From: Moorena producens 3L | GTDB taxonomy: Bacteria > Cyanobacteriota > Cyanobacteriia > Cyanobacteriales > Coleofasciculaceae | DNA length: 64,000 nucleotides | Reading direction: 5' to 3' | Assembly (NCBI RefSeq): GCF_000211815.1 | Contig: NZ_GL890942.1 | Span: 64,130 to 128,129 of the forward strand | In this document: one piece after another, positions 10,201 to 17,592 of the stretch | How the letters are laid out: each line of letters begins with the position of its first letter | Numbering within the stretch: position 1 is the first letter of the stretch | Notes under the pieces: model-generated | Told to the model about the DNA's origin: nothing | The model's database searches: none | What the model saw: the letters and a program-made list of their open reading frames with translations, nothing else | Translations under genes and position numbers: made by a program

Positions 10201-10386
10201 GGCATTACCCAGGCAACCCTAGCCCAACTGGAACAATCACAATCGGTCACCCAAACCATGAAAGAAGTTGCCACCATATCCACCAATACTTCTGAAGACT
10301 CTACCGAGCTTTGGGAGTCCTTCAAGGAATCCCTCACCACCATCAAAAATCTACAGGCAGCTGTTGAGCGGTTTACCGTGAACTAG
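7282..10386 (+). CDS. Methyl-accepting chemotaxis protein with three GAF domains (PixJ-like)
   Basis: A 1034-residue receptor with no transmembrane segment that I can see. The order is: N-terminal coiled coil (about 20-110); GAF1 (about 112-265); GAF2 (about 285-465); GAF3 (about 497-680); a HAMP-like segment (about 716-770, GDLTVRAPITNDELG); and the MCP signalling coiled coil with its hairpin tip near residue 903 (DEVRSLARQSAKATTEI). GAF2 and GAF3 closely resemble cyanobacteriochrome GAFs and keep a cysteine at the canonical bilin position (C407, C619). In both, the following residue is Tyr rather than the usual His. GAF1 lacks the cysteine. Position between cheW and cheA matches PixJ of phototaxis loci. 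Light sensing is an inference. Confidence 0.85.
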   Translation: MSEAQWDDNDSELLLENHNLLKENTPQFFNSARPNLEGFKVNLDRLKTDLEQRRRVDKLDLKKNLEQFESFGQEVEQFTAGVNLEIQQLKLSYEEALQQQFQAQHEKLLELSRLMSEAGDWETLLNNTVNGVQHLSLAERVLIYRFNSARTGIVLAEAVERGWTPAVGETLDATAFGADLSTEYLQQSRVIIDHVSNDSVTPYQLQLLDKFQVQSSLSLCLPVSGKAWGLLVLQQCLVQTNQDRSVPSWTPQQINSFQTIATELSLHLTTHELRTQLQQQQAREATVAKVINKIRRSLDIKTIFQTTTQEVRQLLNTDRAVIYRFNPDWSGEFVAESVAGGWISLLQSQTHSPTLRADISACSIQQLATQPINQVDTYLQETQGGSYSRGETYRVVEDIYNQEFTPCYLQVLESYQVRAYVIVAIYQNEKLWGLLATYQNSDLRQWQESEVSWMLEIAAELEVALQHSELLEAQRLKSEELHQAAERERVLTKVTDKIQQSQDLRTIFNVTTNEVRKLLGVDRVTIYRFNSDWSGSFVAESVASGWSSLIQEQTNNPLINKNISECIVKTVAGNTPEQFSQQAPTIRDTYLQTIQGNLSSQDKPFWVVSDIYEGDFSSCYIEQLERYQARAYTIVPIFQGDKLWGLLAAYQNSEPRDWQGEEINWMVQIAAQISIPLQRAEYLEQLRTQSQKLAELASQEKEARELFQQRAIDLLTAVRPALDGDLTVRAPITNDELGTIADAYNNTIQSLREIVIQVLSASVKVAETATQSEAAITKVSQEAQHQCQELTQGIDQIQSMVNSTQAVTASAQSIDRAVQEANQKVASGETAMNRTVEGILGIRDSVEEASHQIRQLSQYSQNVDRVLNLISDFATQTQLLSLNAALEATRAGEYGKGFAVVADEVRSLARQSAKATTEISNLVAEIRTQTREVIKVTEVAIAQVNTGTELVEESKGNLNAIASATGEISQLVAGITQATLAQLEQSQSVTQTMKEVATISTNTSEDSTELWESFKESLTTIKNLQAAVERFTVN

Positions 10387-10579
10387 TTATAGTGCTACGG
10401 GTGGGGAGTGTCGGGAGTGTGAGGAGTGTGGGGCGGCGGCGCGGGGAGTGTTAAAAGCCTGATCAGCTACTGGCGTGGTTTTCGCCACCAGCAACTATAA
10501 GGTAAATTCAAGTTTTTTACCCCGACTCCCGACTCCCGATTCCCGACTCCCGACTCCCGATCCCCTACTCCCTAAAAAA
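10387..10579. repeat. Short tandem words before the cheA start
   Basis: Contains gtgtggggagtg-type words (10400-10450) and then a run of cccgactcccga heptamers (about 10519-10570) ending only ten bases before ATG 10580. No Shine-Dalgarno sequence is seen before that ATG. Confidence 0.7.
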
Positions 10580-13500
10580 ATGTCAACTATTGATCCAGAA
10601 ACCTATCAATACTTTCTAGGCGAAGCCCAGGACTTGCTGCAAGTTATTGAACAAAATTTGCTGGCTTTGACACCGAACAAGCCAAAAAACCAACTTTATG
10701 ACTTAATGCGAGCCACTCATACCCTGAAAGGCGCAGCTGCTAATGTCCGGCAAGACACCATAAAGAGTGTAGCACATTATCTCGAAGATGTCTTCCGGGC
10801 AATGTTAGCCCCTGAGGCAACCATTGATACAGAGCTAGAAACACTACTGTTTGAAGGATATCAGTGCCTGAGGATGGCACTGACCGCTGAAATGACCGGG
10901 GAGTTGAGCAAGAATACTGAGATTATCAACCGAGCTGCAGGGGTGTTTGCTAAACTGCAAGCTAAATTAGGAGATTGCTTTGACTATCAAGCCTCTCTAC
11001 CCACATCAGCAGAACTTGGGTTTGATATTGTCCAATCTATCTTTGAAGTAGGAGTCAAGCAACGCATTGATCACCTAGCTTCCTTGTTGAAGGTTGGAAG
11101 TTCTGAAGGGTTACAGGTTGGCAGGTTGGATGTTGAAAGTTCTGAAGGGTTACAGGTTGGCAGGTTGGATGTTGAAAGTTCTCAAGGGTCACAGGTTGAC
11201 AGGTTGCATGTTGAAAGTTCTCAAGGGTTACAGGTTGGCAGGTTGCATGTTGAAAGTTCTCAAGGGTTACAGGTTGGCAGGTTGCATGTTGAAAGTTTTC
11301 CAGACAACCTTGAACCTTCAACCGAAACTAACCTTGAACCTTCAACCGAAACTAACCTTGAACCTTCAACCGAAACTAACCTTCAACCTTCAACCGAAAC
11401 TAACCTTCAACCTTCAACCGAAACTAACCTTCAACCTTCAACCCCCGATTATGATAAGGCTACGTTGATAGAGATTGCTGAGACCTTGCGAGAACAAGGT
11501 GAAATATTTGTAGGGTTGGGGGAATCCTTGAGCTTACCAGGGTTTAAAGCTATTGCCGAAAACACCCTCAAAGCCCTTGACGCTTACCCTGAACAGGTGA
11601 TGGAAATTGCCAAGATTGCCTTAACGAATTTCCAGGAAGCTCATACTGCTGTCTTAGGAGGCGATCGCACTCGTGGAGGAAACCCCAGCCGAGGCCTTCA
11701 ACAATTAGCTGGATCACAAGAAGAGTTACAGGTTGTTCGCGAAGCGTGGCCAAAAGGCCAAGGTTGGAAGGTTGAAGGTTCACAATCGTTGAAGGTTGAA
11801 GGTTCACAATCGTTGAAGGTTGAAGGTTCACAATCGTTGAAGGTTGAAGGTTCACAATCGTTAAATGTTGAAGGTTGGAACGTTGAAGGTTTTCCAGACA
11901 AACTTCAACCTTCAACCAACACTAACCTTCAACCTTCAACCAACACTAATCTTCAACCTTCAACCAACACTAACCTTCAACCTTCAACCAACACTAACCT
12001 TCAACCTTCAACCAACACTAACCTTCAACCTTCAACCAACACTAACCTTCAACCTGCTAACCTTCAACCTGCTAACCTTAAATCGGCAACAGCCCTTGAT
12101 GAATTACTTGAGGAAACCTTTGGTAATATTCCTCTCGCGCAACAGCAAACTAATCAAGTGTTTCCTGAAGAGGAATCTCTTGAGGGAGATAGTATACTTC
12201 CAGATAGTATATTTCCAGATACTATATTTCTGGATGAATCTTCAGAAACCGTAGCAACAGACAATCTTAACCAAGCTCAGACTGACTCTAAGCAAGAGTC
12301 GGAGTTAGCGGTTAACTCTGAATCAGGAAAAGAAGTAAACCAAATATCAATGTCTCCTCCCGATCGGGAGTCTGGAGAGGCTGGTGTGCCTTCATTAGCA
12401 GAGGGCTCGATCAAGACATCGGCCACAGTGCGCGTTGATTTAGACAGTCTTAAACATCTATCTCACCTAGTTGGGGAACTACTGATTAACCAAAACCAGT
12501 TAGGATGGCAGGATGAAAACTGTCAAGGGGTAGTTGAAAAACTCTCCAATTGGCTCAAGCAACACCGCCACACCCTGACTCAACTGCGCACTCAGCTCAA
12601 GAAGCATTCCTCTAATCAGCAAATTTCTAAGCTCTGGGATTCGGCATGGGAAGAAACCCTGCAACTGACTCAAGCTACAGAAGACCTGAGCTTGTTAGCC
12701 ACTACGGCTGCTGCTAGTGTGGAACGAGAACAGCGTCTATCAACTCAGCTGAGGGATACTCTTCAATCGGCTCGGACTATACCTCTGGAACATCTGCTTA
12801 AATCCTTTCCCTCCATGGTGCAGCAGTTGTCTAATGTCCATCACAAGTCAGCGGAATTGACCCTCAGTGTTAGTAATGTCCTAGTTGATAAAACCATTGC
12901 TGATTATCTCTATGATGCTTTACTGCATCTAGTCCGCAATGGTTTCGACCATGGTATTGAATCTTCCGAGGTTCGCCAACAAAGGGGTAAACCTGCTATC
13001 GGTAAGATTGAAATTCGTGCCTTCTATCAAGGAAATCGCACCATCATTGAAGTCACAGATGATGGTCAGGGACTGGACTTGGAAAAGATTTATAATCGTG
13101 CCGTGGAAACCAACCTGCTCAGTGTTGAGCACTTGGAAGCCCTGGGCGAATCACCGGAGCCAAATCAGCTATTAGACTTACTTTGTCAGCCAGGATTTTC
13201 CACTGTTTCTCAAATTAACGAACTTTCTGGACGAGGTATTGGCCTAGATGTGGTGCGCTCCCAACTGCAACGGATTAACGGTCGGGTAAAGGTTCGCTTC
13301 CAGCAGGGTCTTGGCACAACCTTTTGCTTGCAGATCCAAGAGGCCCTCAGAAATGCCAGGGTGCTAGTGGTTCAAGCTAGTCAGGGAGTGTATGGGTTTG
13401 TGGGTAATGACATTGAACAGATAGTGTTGCCAGCATCTGAGCACATCCAGATGGTGAATGATCAAAAAATCCTGAATTGGCATCACAGGGGGAATGAGTA

Positions 13501-14770
13501 TAGCACTCCCGTTTACCAACTCTCATGCTTACTGGAATACTCATCCCAACAGGTATCGACACTACCAGCTTGGAATCCCTTGCTCACTAAACCCCAAGAG
13601 ATTAATCCGATCCTATTGATGGCTAGCGGTGACGGATGGGTAGGACTAGAAGTGGAACAAGTACTCGAAGAGCAAGAACTGGTGATCAAGCAGCTGTCTA
13701 ATGCGATCGCATATCCTCCCTATGTTTATGGTTGCAGTATTTTGGCCGATGGTCGTTTGACCCTGGTAATTGACGGTACAGGGTTACTTAACTATGTACA
13801 GCAGCTCCCTCAATCTCAGCCATCCTTGTTGAAGGTTGGCAGTTATCAAGAGTTGAAAGTTGGGAGGTTGAAGGTTGTTCGCGAAGCGTGGCCTATTGGC
13901 CAAGGTTCTGAAGAGTTGAAGGTTAGCAGGTTGAAGGTTGTTCGCGAAGCGTGGCCTATTGGCCAAGGTTCTGAAGAGTTGAAGGTTAGCAGGTTGAAGG
14001 TTGTTCGCGAAGCGTGGCCTATTGGCCAAGGTTCTGAAGAGTTGAAGGTTAGCAGGTTGAACGTTGTTCGCGAAGCGTGGCCTTTTGGCCAAGGTTTTCC
14101 AGACAAGCTTCAACCTGATCATAGACAACCTGATAACCTTCAACCAGCTAACCTACCCTTCTCGAACGCCAAAGGCGAACAACCTGCCAACCTTCAACCT
14201 GCCAACCTTCAACCTGCTAACCTACCCTACTCGAACGCCAAAGGCGAACAACCTGCTAACCTTCAACCTGCTAACCTTCAACCTGCTAACCTTCAACCTG
14301 CTAACCTTCAACCTGCTAACCTTCAACCTGCCAACCTTCAACCTGCCAACCTTCAACCTGCCAAGCTTTCTAAAACCTTTTTAGTTGTCGATGATTCCAT
14401 TACTGAGCGACAAAATTTAAGCCTAATTCTAGAACGAAATGGTAACCATGTGGTGCAAGCTAAAGATGGTTGGGAGGCTATAGAACTATTGCGCAGAAGT
14501 AGTGGTATTGATCTGATTATCTGTGATTTAGAAATGCCACGGTTAAACGGTCTTGAGTTTTTGAGTCTTAGTCATCAAGAGCCAGCTTTAGCTGATATTC
14601 CTATTATTATGCTCACCTCCCGTAGTCAGGATAAATACAAAAAACTTGCTACCGAACTCGGAGCTATAGCTTATTTGACTAAACCGTATTTAGACGAAGA
14701 TATTTTAGCAACAATTAATAAAGCCGTCAGCGGTCAGCGGTCAGCGGTCAGTGGTCAGCCTAATGCTTAA
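10580..14770 (+). CDS. Hybrid CheA histidine kinase with C-terminal receiver (PixL/HmpE-like)
   Basis: ATG 10580 gives 1396 residues. An in-frame start at 10475 would add 35 residues encoded mostly by heptamer repeats and is rejected. The order is: Hpt domain with H47 in ATHTLKGAAANV; repeat linker 1 (about 169-290); a short conserved segment; repeat linker 2 (about 385-495); dimerisation and HATPase region with the N box HLVRNGFDHGIE near 782 and a glycine-rich ATP lid (LSGRGIGLDVV); CheW-like domain (about 930-1070); repeat linker 3 (about 1082-1263); receiver (about 1265-1383, phospho-acceptor in ICDLEMP). The last residues (AVSGQRSAVSGQ) are also repeat-encoded. It is the kinase of this taxis locus. 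The linkers make it far longer than usual CheA hybrids of roughly 900-1100 residues. Confidence 0.87.
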   Translation: MSTIDPETYQYFLGEAQDLLQVIEQNLLALTPNKPKNQLYDLMRATHTLKGAAANVRQDTIKSVAHYLEDVFRAMLAPEATIDTELETLLFEGYQCLRMALTAEMTGELSKNTEIINRAAGVFAKLQAKLGDCFDYQASLPTSAELGFDIVQSIFEVGVKQRIDHLASLLKVGSSEGLQVGRLDVESSEGLQVGRLDVESSQGSQVDRLHVESSQGLQVGRLHVESSQGLQVGRLHVESFPDNLEPSTETNLEPSTETNLEPSTETNLQPSTETNLQPSTETNLQPSTPDYDKATLIEIAETLREQGEIFVGLGESLSLPGFKAIAENTLKALDAYPEQVMEIAKIALTNFQEAHTAVLGGDRTRGGNPSRGLQQLAGSQEELQVVREAWPKGQGWKVEGSQSLKVEGSQSLKVEGSQSLKVEGSQSLNVEGWNVEGFPDKLQPSTNTNLQPSTNTNLQPSTNTNLQPSTNTNLQPSTNTNLQPSTNTNLQPANLQPANLKSATALDELLEETFGNIPLAQQQTNQVFPEEESLEGDSILPDSIFPDTIFLDESSETVATDNLNQAQTDSKQESELAVNSESGKEVNQISMSPPDRESGEAGVPSLAEGSIKTSATVRVDLDSLKHLSHLVGELLINQNQLGWQDENCQGVVEKLSNWLKQHRHTLTQLRTQLKKHSSNQQISKLWDSAWEETLQLTQATEDLSLLATTAAASVEREQRLSTQLRDTLQSARTIPLEHLLKSFPSMVQQLSNVHHKSAELTLSVSNVLVDKTIADYLYDALLHLVRNGFDHGIESSEVRQQRGKPAIGKIEIRAFYQGNRTIIEVTDDGQGLDLEKIYNRAVETNLLSVEHLEALGESPEPNQLLDLLCQPGFSTVSQINELSGRGIGLDVVRSQLQRINGRVKVRFQQGLGTTFCLQIQEALRNARVLVVQASQGVYGFVGNDIEQIVLPASEHIQMVNDQKILNWHHRGNEYSTPVYQLSCLLEYSSQQVSTLPAWNPLLTKPQEINPILLMASGDGWVGLEVEQVLEEQELVIKQLSNAIAYPPYVYGCSILADGRLTLVIDGTGLLNYVQQLPQSQPSLLKVGSYQELKVGRLKVVREAWPIGQGSEELKVSRLKVVREAWPIGQGSEELKVSRLKVVREAWPIGQGSEELKVSRLNVVREAWPFGQGFPDKLQPDHRQPDNLQPANLPFSNAKGEQPANLQPANLQPANLPYSNAKGEQPANLQPANLQPANLQPANLQPANLQPANLQPANLQPAKLSKTFLVVDDSITERQNLSLILERNGNHVVQAKDGWEAIELLRRSSGIDLIICDLEMPRLNGLEFLSLSHQEPALADIPIIMLTSRSQDKYKKLATELGAIAYLTKPYLDEDILATINKAVSGQRSAVSGQPNA
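11085..11450 (+). repeat. In-frame coding repeat array 1 in cheA
   Basis: Five 39-bp units (13 codons, VESSQGLQVGRLH-like) are followed by six 24-bp units (8 codons, NLQPSTET-like). The first half carries the ggttgaagg-type words and the second half their complement (ccttcaacc), so the block is also an inverted repeat. Every unit length is a multiple of three. Confidence 0.85.
11735..12080 (+). repeat. In-frame coding repeat array 2 in cheA
   Basis: It starts with the palindromic gttcgcgaagcgtgg repeat, then four 24-bp units (KVEGSQSL), then about six 24-bp units of the opposite sense (NLQPSTNT) and two 15-bp NLQPA units. It has the same inverted design as array 1. Confidence 0.85.
13820..14370 (+). 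repeat. In-frame coding repeat array 3 in cheA
   Basis: Four 63-bp units (21 codons, spaced at 13877, 13940, 14003 and 14066) each contain the gcgaagcgtggcctattggcc palindromic repeat. They are followed by about a dozen 15-bp NLQPA units mixed with a repeat containing tcgaacgccaaaggcg. All of it is translated between the CheW-like and receiver domains. Confidence 0.85.
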
Positions 14771-15203
14771 AATAAACCTCAGCATTCAGTAGTCAGCGGT
14801 CAGCGGTCAGTGGTCAGCGGTCAGTGGTCAGCGGTCAGCGGTCAGTGGTCAGCCTAATGCTTAAAATAAACTTCATTTGGGATAATTTAATAGTAAGCGG
14901 TCAGCGGTCAGCCGTCAGGGGTCAGCGGTCAGCTTTCCGTAACTCTGATCAAACGAATGCTTACCTGTTTTATTCAAAATCACCTCAAGTAGCGTGGCAC
15001 AGGCTTCTAGCCTGTGACCTAACCCATAAGCTGAAAGCTGAAACCTGATAACTGATAGCTGATAACTGATAACTGATAGCTGATAACTGATAAATAATAA
15101 CTGATAGCTGATAACTGATAAATAATAACTGATAGCTGATAACTGATAACTGATAAATAATAACTGATAGCTGATAACTGATAGCTGATAGCTGATAGCT
15201 TAC
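14735..15203. repeat. Intergenic arrays of ggtcagc and gataactgatagct words
   Basis: From the last codons of cheA to 14940 there are ggtcagcggtcagtg words in several runs. From about 15030 to 15200 there are gataactgatagctgat words. No gene is seen. The array ends just before the GGAG ribosome site of the next gene. Confidence 0.8.
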
Positions 15204-15214
15204 GGAGTAGGGAT

Positions 15215-15760
15215 ATGAAAAAAATTAGAGTTATTGTCTTTAAAATCGCTAAGTATTGGTTAGCATTACCAATGACAGTGGTCTTAAACGTTAGGGATTT
15301 TCCCAGCAACATTAGGGAGAGTAGCAGGGATAACAGACTAATTCATCTAGACAATCGAACCTTGACGCTGCTGCCTTTAAAACCAATACTGGTCAAACCT
15401 ACCAAAGCTAAGCTACCGATAAGTCAAGGTTTAGGGGAAACCGCTGCTGTCACAAAATCCCCTATTGATTTATCAAATGTTGGCGAATTTTTGATCATCG
15501 TTAAAACTCCCGGGGGAGACGCCTGCGCCATTCCGGTTGAGCGGCTACCCACTATGATCGATTTGCCCTTATCAACGATTCGGAAATTGCCAGACTATTA
15601 CAGTGAAACCTATCTCCTTGGTATGGCTAATTATGTCGCGGTGTGGCAATACGAAGCAGAAAAGTTAACGATTTTTTTGCTGGATTTAGAACGAGCATTG
15701 AGTGTTGCTATAGGTTATAGTTCAGGGAGTAGGGAGCGGTGCGACCCGTGGCGAATTTAA
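15215..15760 (+). CDS. CheW-like domain protein with repeat-encoded C-terminus
   Basis: A 181-residue protein whose second half (about 88-168) is CheW-like: GEFLIIVKTPGGDACAIPVERL, then ETYLLGMANYVAVWQYEAEKLTIFLLDLERAL. GGAG about ten bases upstream supports ATG 15215. It is probably the last gene of the taxis locus. The final residues (SGSRERCDPWRI) come from the 44-bp palindromic repeat at 15738, which supplies the stop codon. The native stop was probably lost when the repeat inserted. Confidence 0.75.
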   Translation: MKKIRVIVFKIAKYWLALPMTVVLNVRDFPSNIRESSRDNRLIHLDNRTLTLLPLKPILVKPTKAKLPISQGLGETAAVTKSPIDLSNVGEFLIIVKTPGGDACAIPVERLPTMIDLPLSTIRKLPDYYSETYLLGMANYVAVWQYEAEKLTIFLLDLERALSVAIGYSSGSRERCDPWRI

Positions 15761-15840
15761 TTCGCCTACGGAAAGCGCACCGAGGGAGTAGGGAGCGGTG
15801 CGACCCGTGGCGAATTTAATTCGCCTACGGAAAGCGCACC
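15738..15840. repeat. Two copies of the 44-bp palindromic repeat
   Basis: Copies lie at 15738-15781 and 15797-15840, each preceded by agggagtagggagc. The arms ggtgcg...cgcacc flank a gcgaattt/aattcgcc centre. The first copy supplies the end of the CheW-like protein. From 15841 to about 15960 there are gggagcagg words and the dispersed motif catagctatgataaacgc. Confidence 0.85.
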
Positions 15841-16079
15841 GAGGGAGTCGGGAGCAGGAATAAGGGAGCAGGGAATAGGTAATAAGGAGAAAAAATCTCT
15901 GTACATCATAGCTATGATAAACGCTATATATCAATCTCCTAACCTTAATGTATAGTGCTAGTATTCAGAAATAACCATAAAAATCTCCCCATTTCGCCAT
16001 CGGAGTGTGGGAATTTTAACTGAAATTTTTACCTAATTGTAAACGTGAGATGCACCCCTCCCCATGCTACTGGAATTCG

Positions 16080-16473
16080 GATCACTTGCCGATTGTTGGA
16101 TAATCGTTTATGAGAGCAAGGGTTAGCTCAAACACAATTACCAATTCAGTTAAGTAATTACTCCGAACTCCAACCAGATATAGCCGTAGTTATACCAGAT
16201 GAACTGCAATACCTAGACCATGATCCCACACCATCATAAATTTATTTAATTATTGAAGTTGCCGATACTAACTTGAGGAGGGATTGTGAACTGAAAGCTA
16301 ACCATTATGCAGAGGCGGAGATTGCTGATTATTGGGTAATTTATTTAACTAATCGTCAATTGCATGTTTTTCGATAACCGACTGAGCAAGGGTATCAAAG
16401 TCAGGTAATTATGGCAGAGGATAATATAATTTTACCGTTACAGTTTCCAGATTGTTTATTAACTGTATCTTAA
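16080..16473 (+). pseudogene. Degenerate Uma2 family (DUF820) endonuclease
   Basis: Translation in one frame gives recognisable Uma2 sequence: QPDIAVVIPDELQYL, then IYLIIEVADTNLRRDCELKA, YAEAEIADYWVIYLTNRQLHVFR and LPLQFPDCLLTVS, ending at TAA 16471-16473. Stop codons interrupt it at about 16111, at 16237-16239 and at 16375-16377, and no N-terminal start is seen. Uma2 proteins are PD-(D/E)XK-fold putative nucleases that occur in many copies in filamentous cyanobacteria. This copy is dead. Confidence 0.8.
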
Positions 16474-16986
16474 ATGTTGCCACCAGTGATTCCGGAGTTT
16501 CTTGAGGGTTGAGGGTTTACTGTTTACTGTCAATGGTTATCTAAGCACCTAAACAAAATTAATTTCCTACTACCAATCTCTGTAAGCCTTACAGTGTAAG
16601 GCTTTGTTTTTTTAAAATGGGTAATTAATTTTGTGCACCTGCTTATTCAGAAAAACGTGGAATAGTTATTAGGCGATGGGAGTGTTGAATTGCTGACTCC
16701 AATGCTAGCTAATTCAAATTTATTTATCTAGATTATGTATTTTTAAGCATCGGATAGGTATAAAATAAGTAACTACCATAGCCCTAATAAAGATGTGAGA
16801 ACCATAAATTTCGTGGATCTATAATTCCTATGTGAAAACGACTCTTTCGTACCTGTTATGCTAAATTTATTCATACTAAATAATGCCCAAAACCCTTGCT
16901 AGGAAAAATTTTGGACATTATTTCTAGTTAAGTTAGTTTATTTGAGGTATGAACTCTAGGTATAGCTATCTTTGAAGTTTTTGTGA
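16474..16986. other. Intergenic region containing a MITE-like element
   Basis: Apart from the inverted-repeat element at 16543-16644, no gene, array or RNA is recognised. The region is AT-rich. Confidence 0.5.
16543..16644. mobile_element. MITE-like element with about 24-bp imperfect terminal inverted repeats
   Basis: The ends read aagcacctaaacaaaattaa and, on the other strand, aagcaggtgcacaaaattaa, matching at about 20 of 24 positions. Inside is a strong hairpin (aagccttac-agt-gtaaggctt, 16584-16604) followed by tgttttttt, which could also act as a rho-independent terminator. There is no coding capacity. A non-autonomous transposon is the most likely reading. A clear target duplication was not found. 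Confidence 0.55.
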
Positions 16987-17298
16987 CTAACAGTTTTGCA
17001 TTCTAAGTCTAGAAGAAGCTTCTAAACCTGGTGGCATACTCCCTGGATCTGGACCTACCTCATCTATTCCTTCTTTATCAGTGCCAGTCTTTGTTATTTG
17101 TTGATTAAATTTGGAAGTTCCAGTGTCAGTTTCTAGATTCTGAGCATTAATTTTTTGATACCCATCACCAAATGACCCAATAGATTTATAATCCTGAGCA
17201 GAAACATCACTACCAAGAGCATACCTTACTTCTTTAACTTGTTCTATTGCTGCATTAAGAACTTTAATTAGCATATCTATAAATTGAGAATTATTCAT
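16987..17298 (-). CDS. Small hypothetical protein
   Basis: 103 residues, not recognised. The N-terminal 30 or so residues are helical (FIDMLIKVLNAAIEQVKEVRYAL). The rest is polar and Gly/Asp/Thr-rich, and the protein ends in a cysteine (RMQNC). There is no signal peptide or membrane helix. It lies downstream of, and on the same strand as, the GMC oxidoreductase, about 270 bp away. No strong ribosome site is seen before the ATG. Confidence 0.5.
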   Translation of the reverse strand: MNNSQFIDMLIKVLNAAIEQVKEVRYALGSDVSAQDYKSIGSFGDGYQKINAQNLETDTGTSKFNQQITKTGTDKEGIDEVGPDPGSMPPGLEASSRLRMQNC

Positions 17299-17548
17299 TA
17301 TTAGTTATTGATTTAAAGGAAACAATGACTTGGCTACTCAGGATTATTAGCAATTTTTATAGACAATAAGAGATTAGCTGGCATCCTCTGAAGTGATGCC
17401 AAGTATGGAGCCACCTAACAAAATAGTGTTATAGATATCCCTCGATACCTAGAATTAATCCATCGGTCTTTTCTGGCTTAGCAATTAACTCGCGCCCAAT
17501 TTCTGGGATTATATCATGTCGATCAGATATTTAATTCCCGACTCCCTC

Positions 17549-17592
17549 GGTGCGCTTTCCGTAGGCGAATTAAATTCGCCACGGGTCGCACC
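17549..17592. repeat. 44-bp palindromic repeat at the end of the GMC gene
   Basis: The same sequence as 15738-15781, read on the opposite strand. It supplies the stop codon of the GMC oxidoreductase gene. It is flanked on the right by cccgactcccga heptamers. Confidence 0.85.

Noticed and set aside
10475..10579. Upstream start for CheA adding 35 residues
   Set aside because: The extension is translated heptamer sequence (RLPTPDSRLPTPD); the Hpt domain begins right after ATG 10580.
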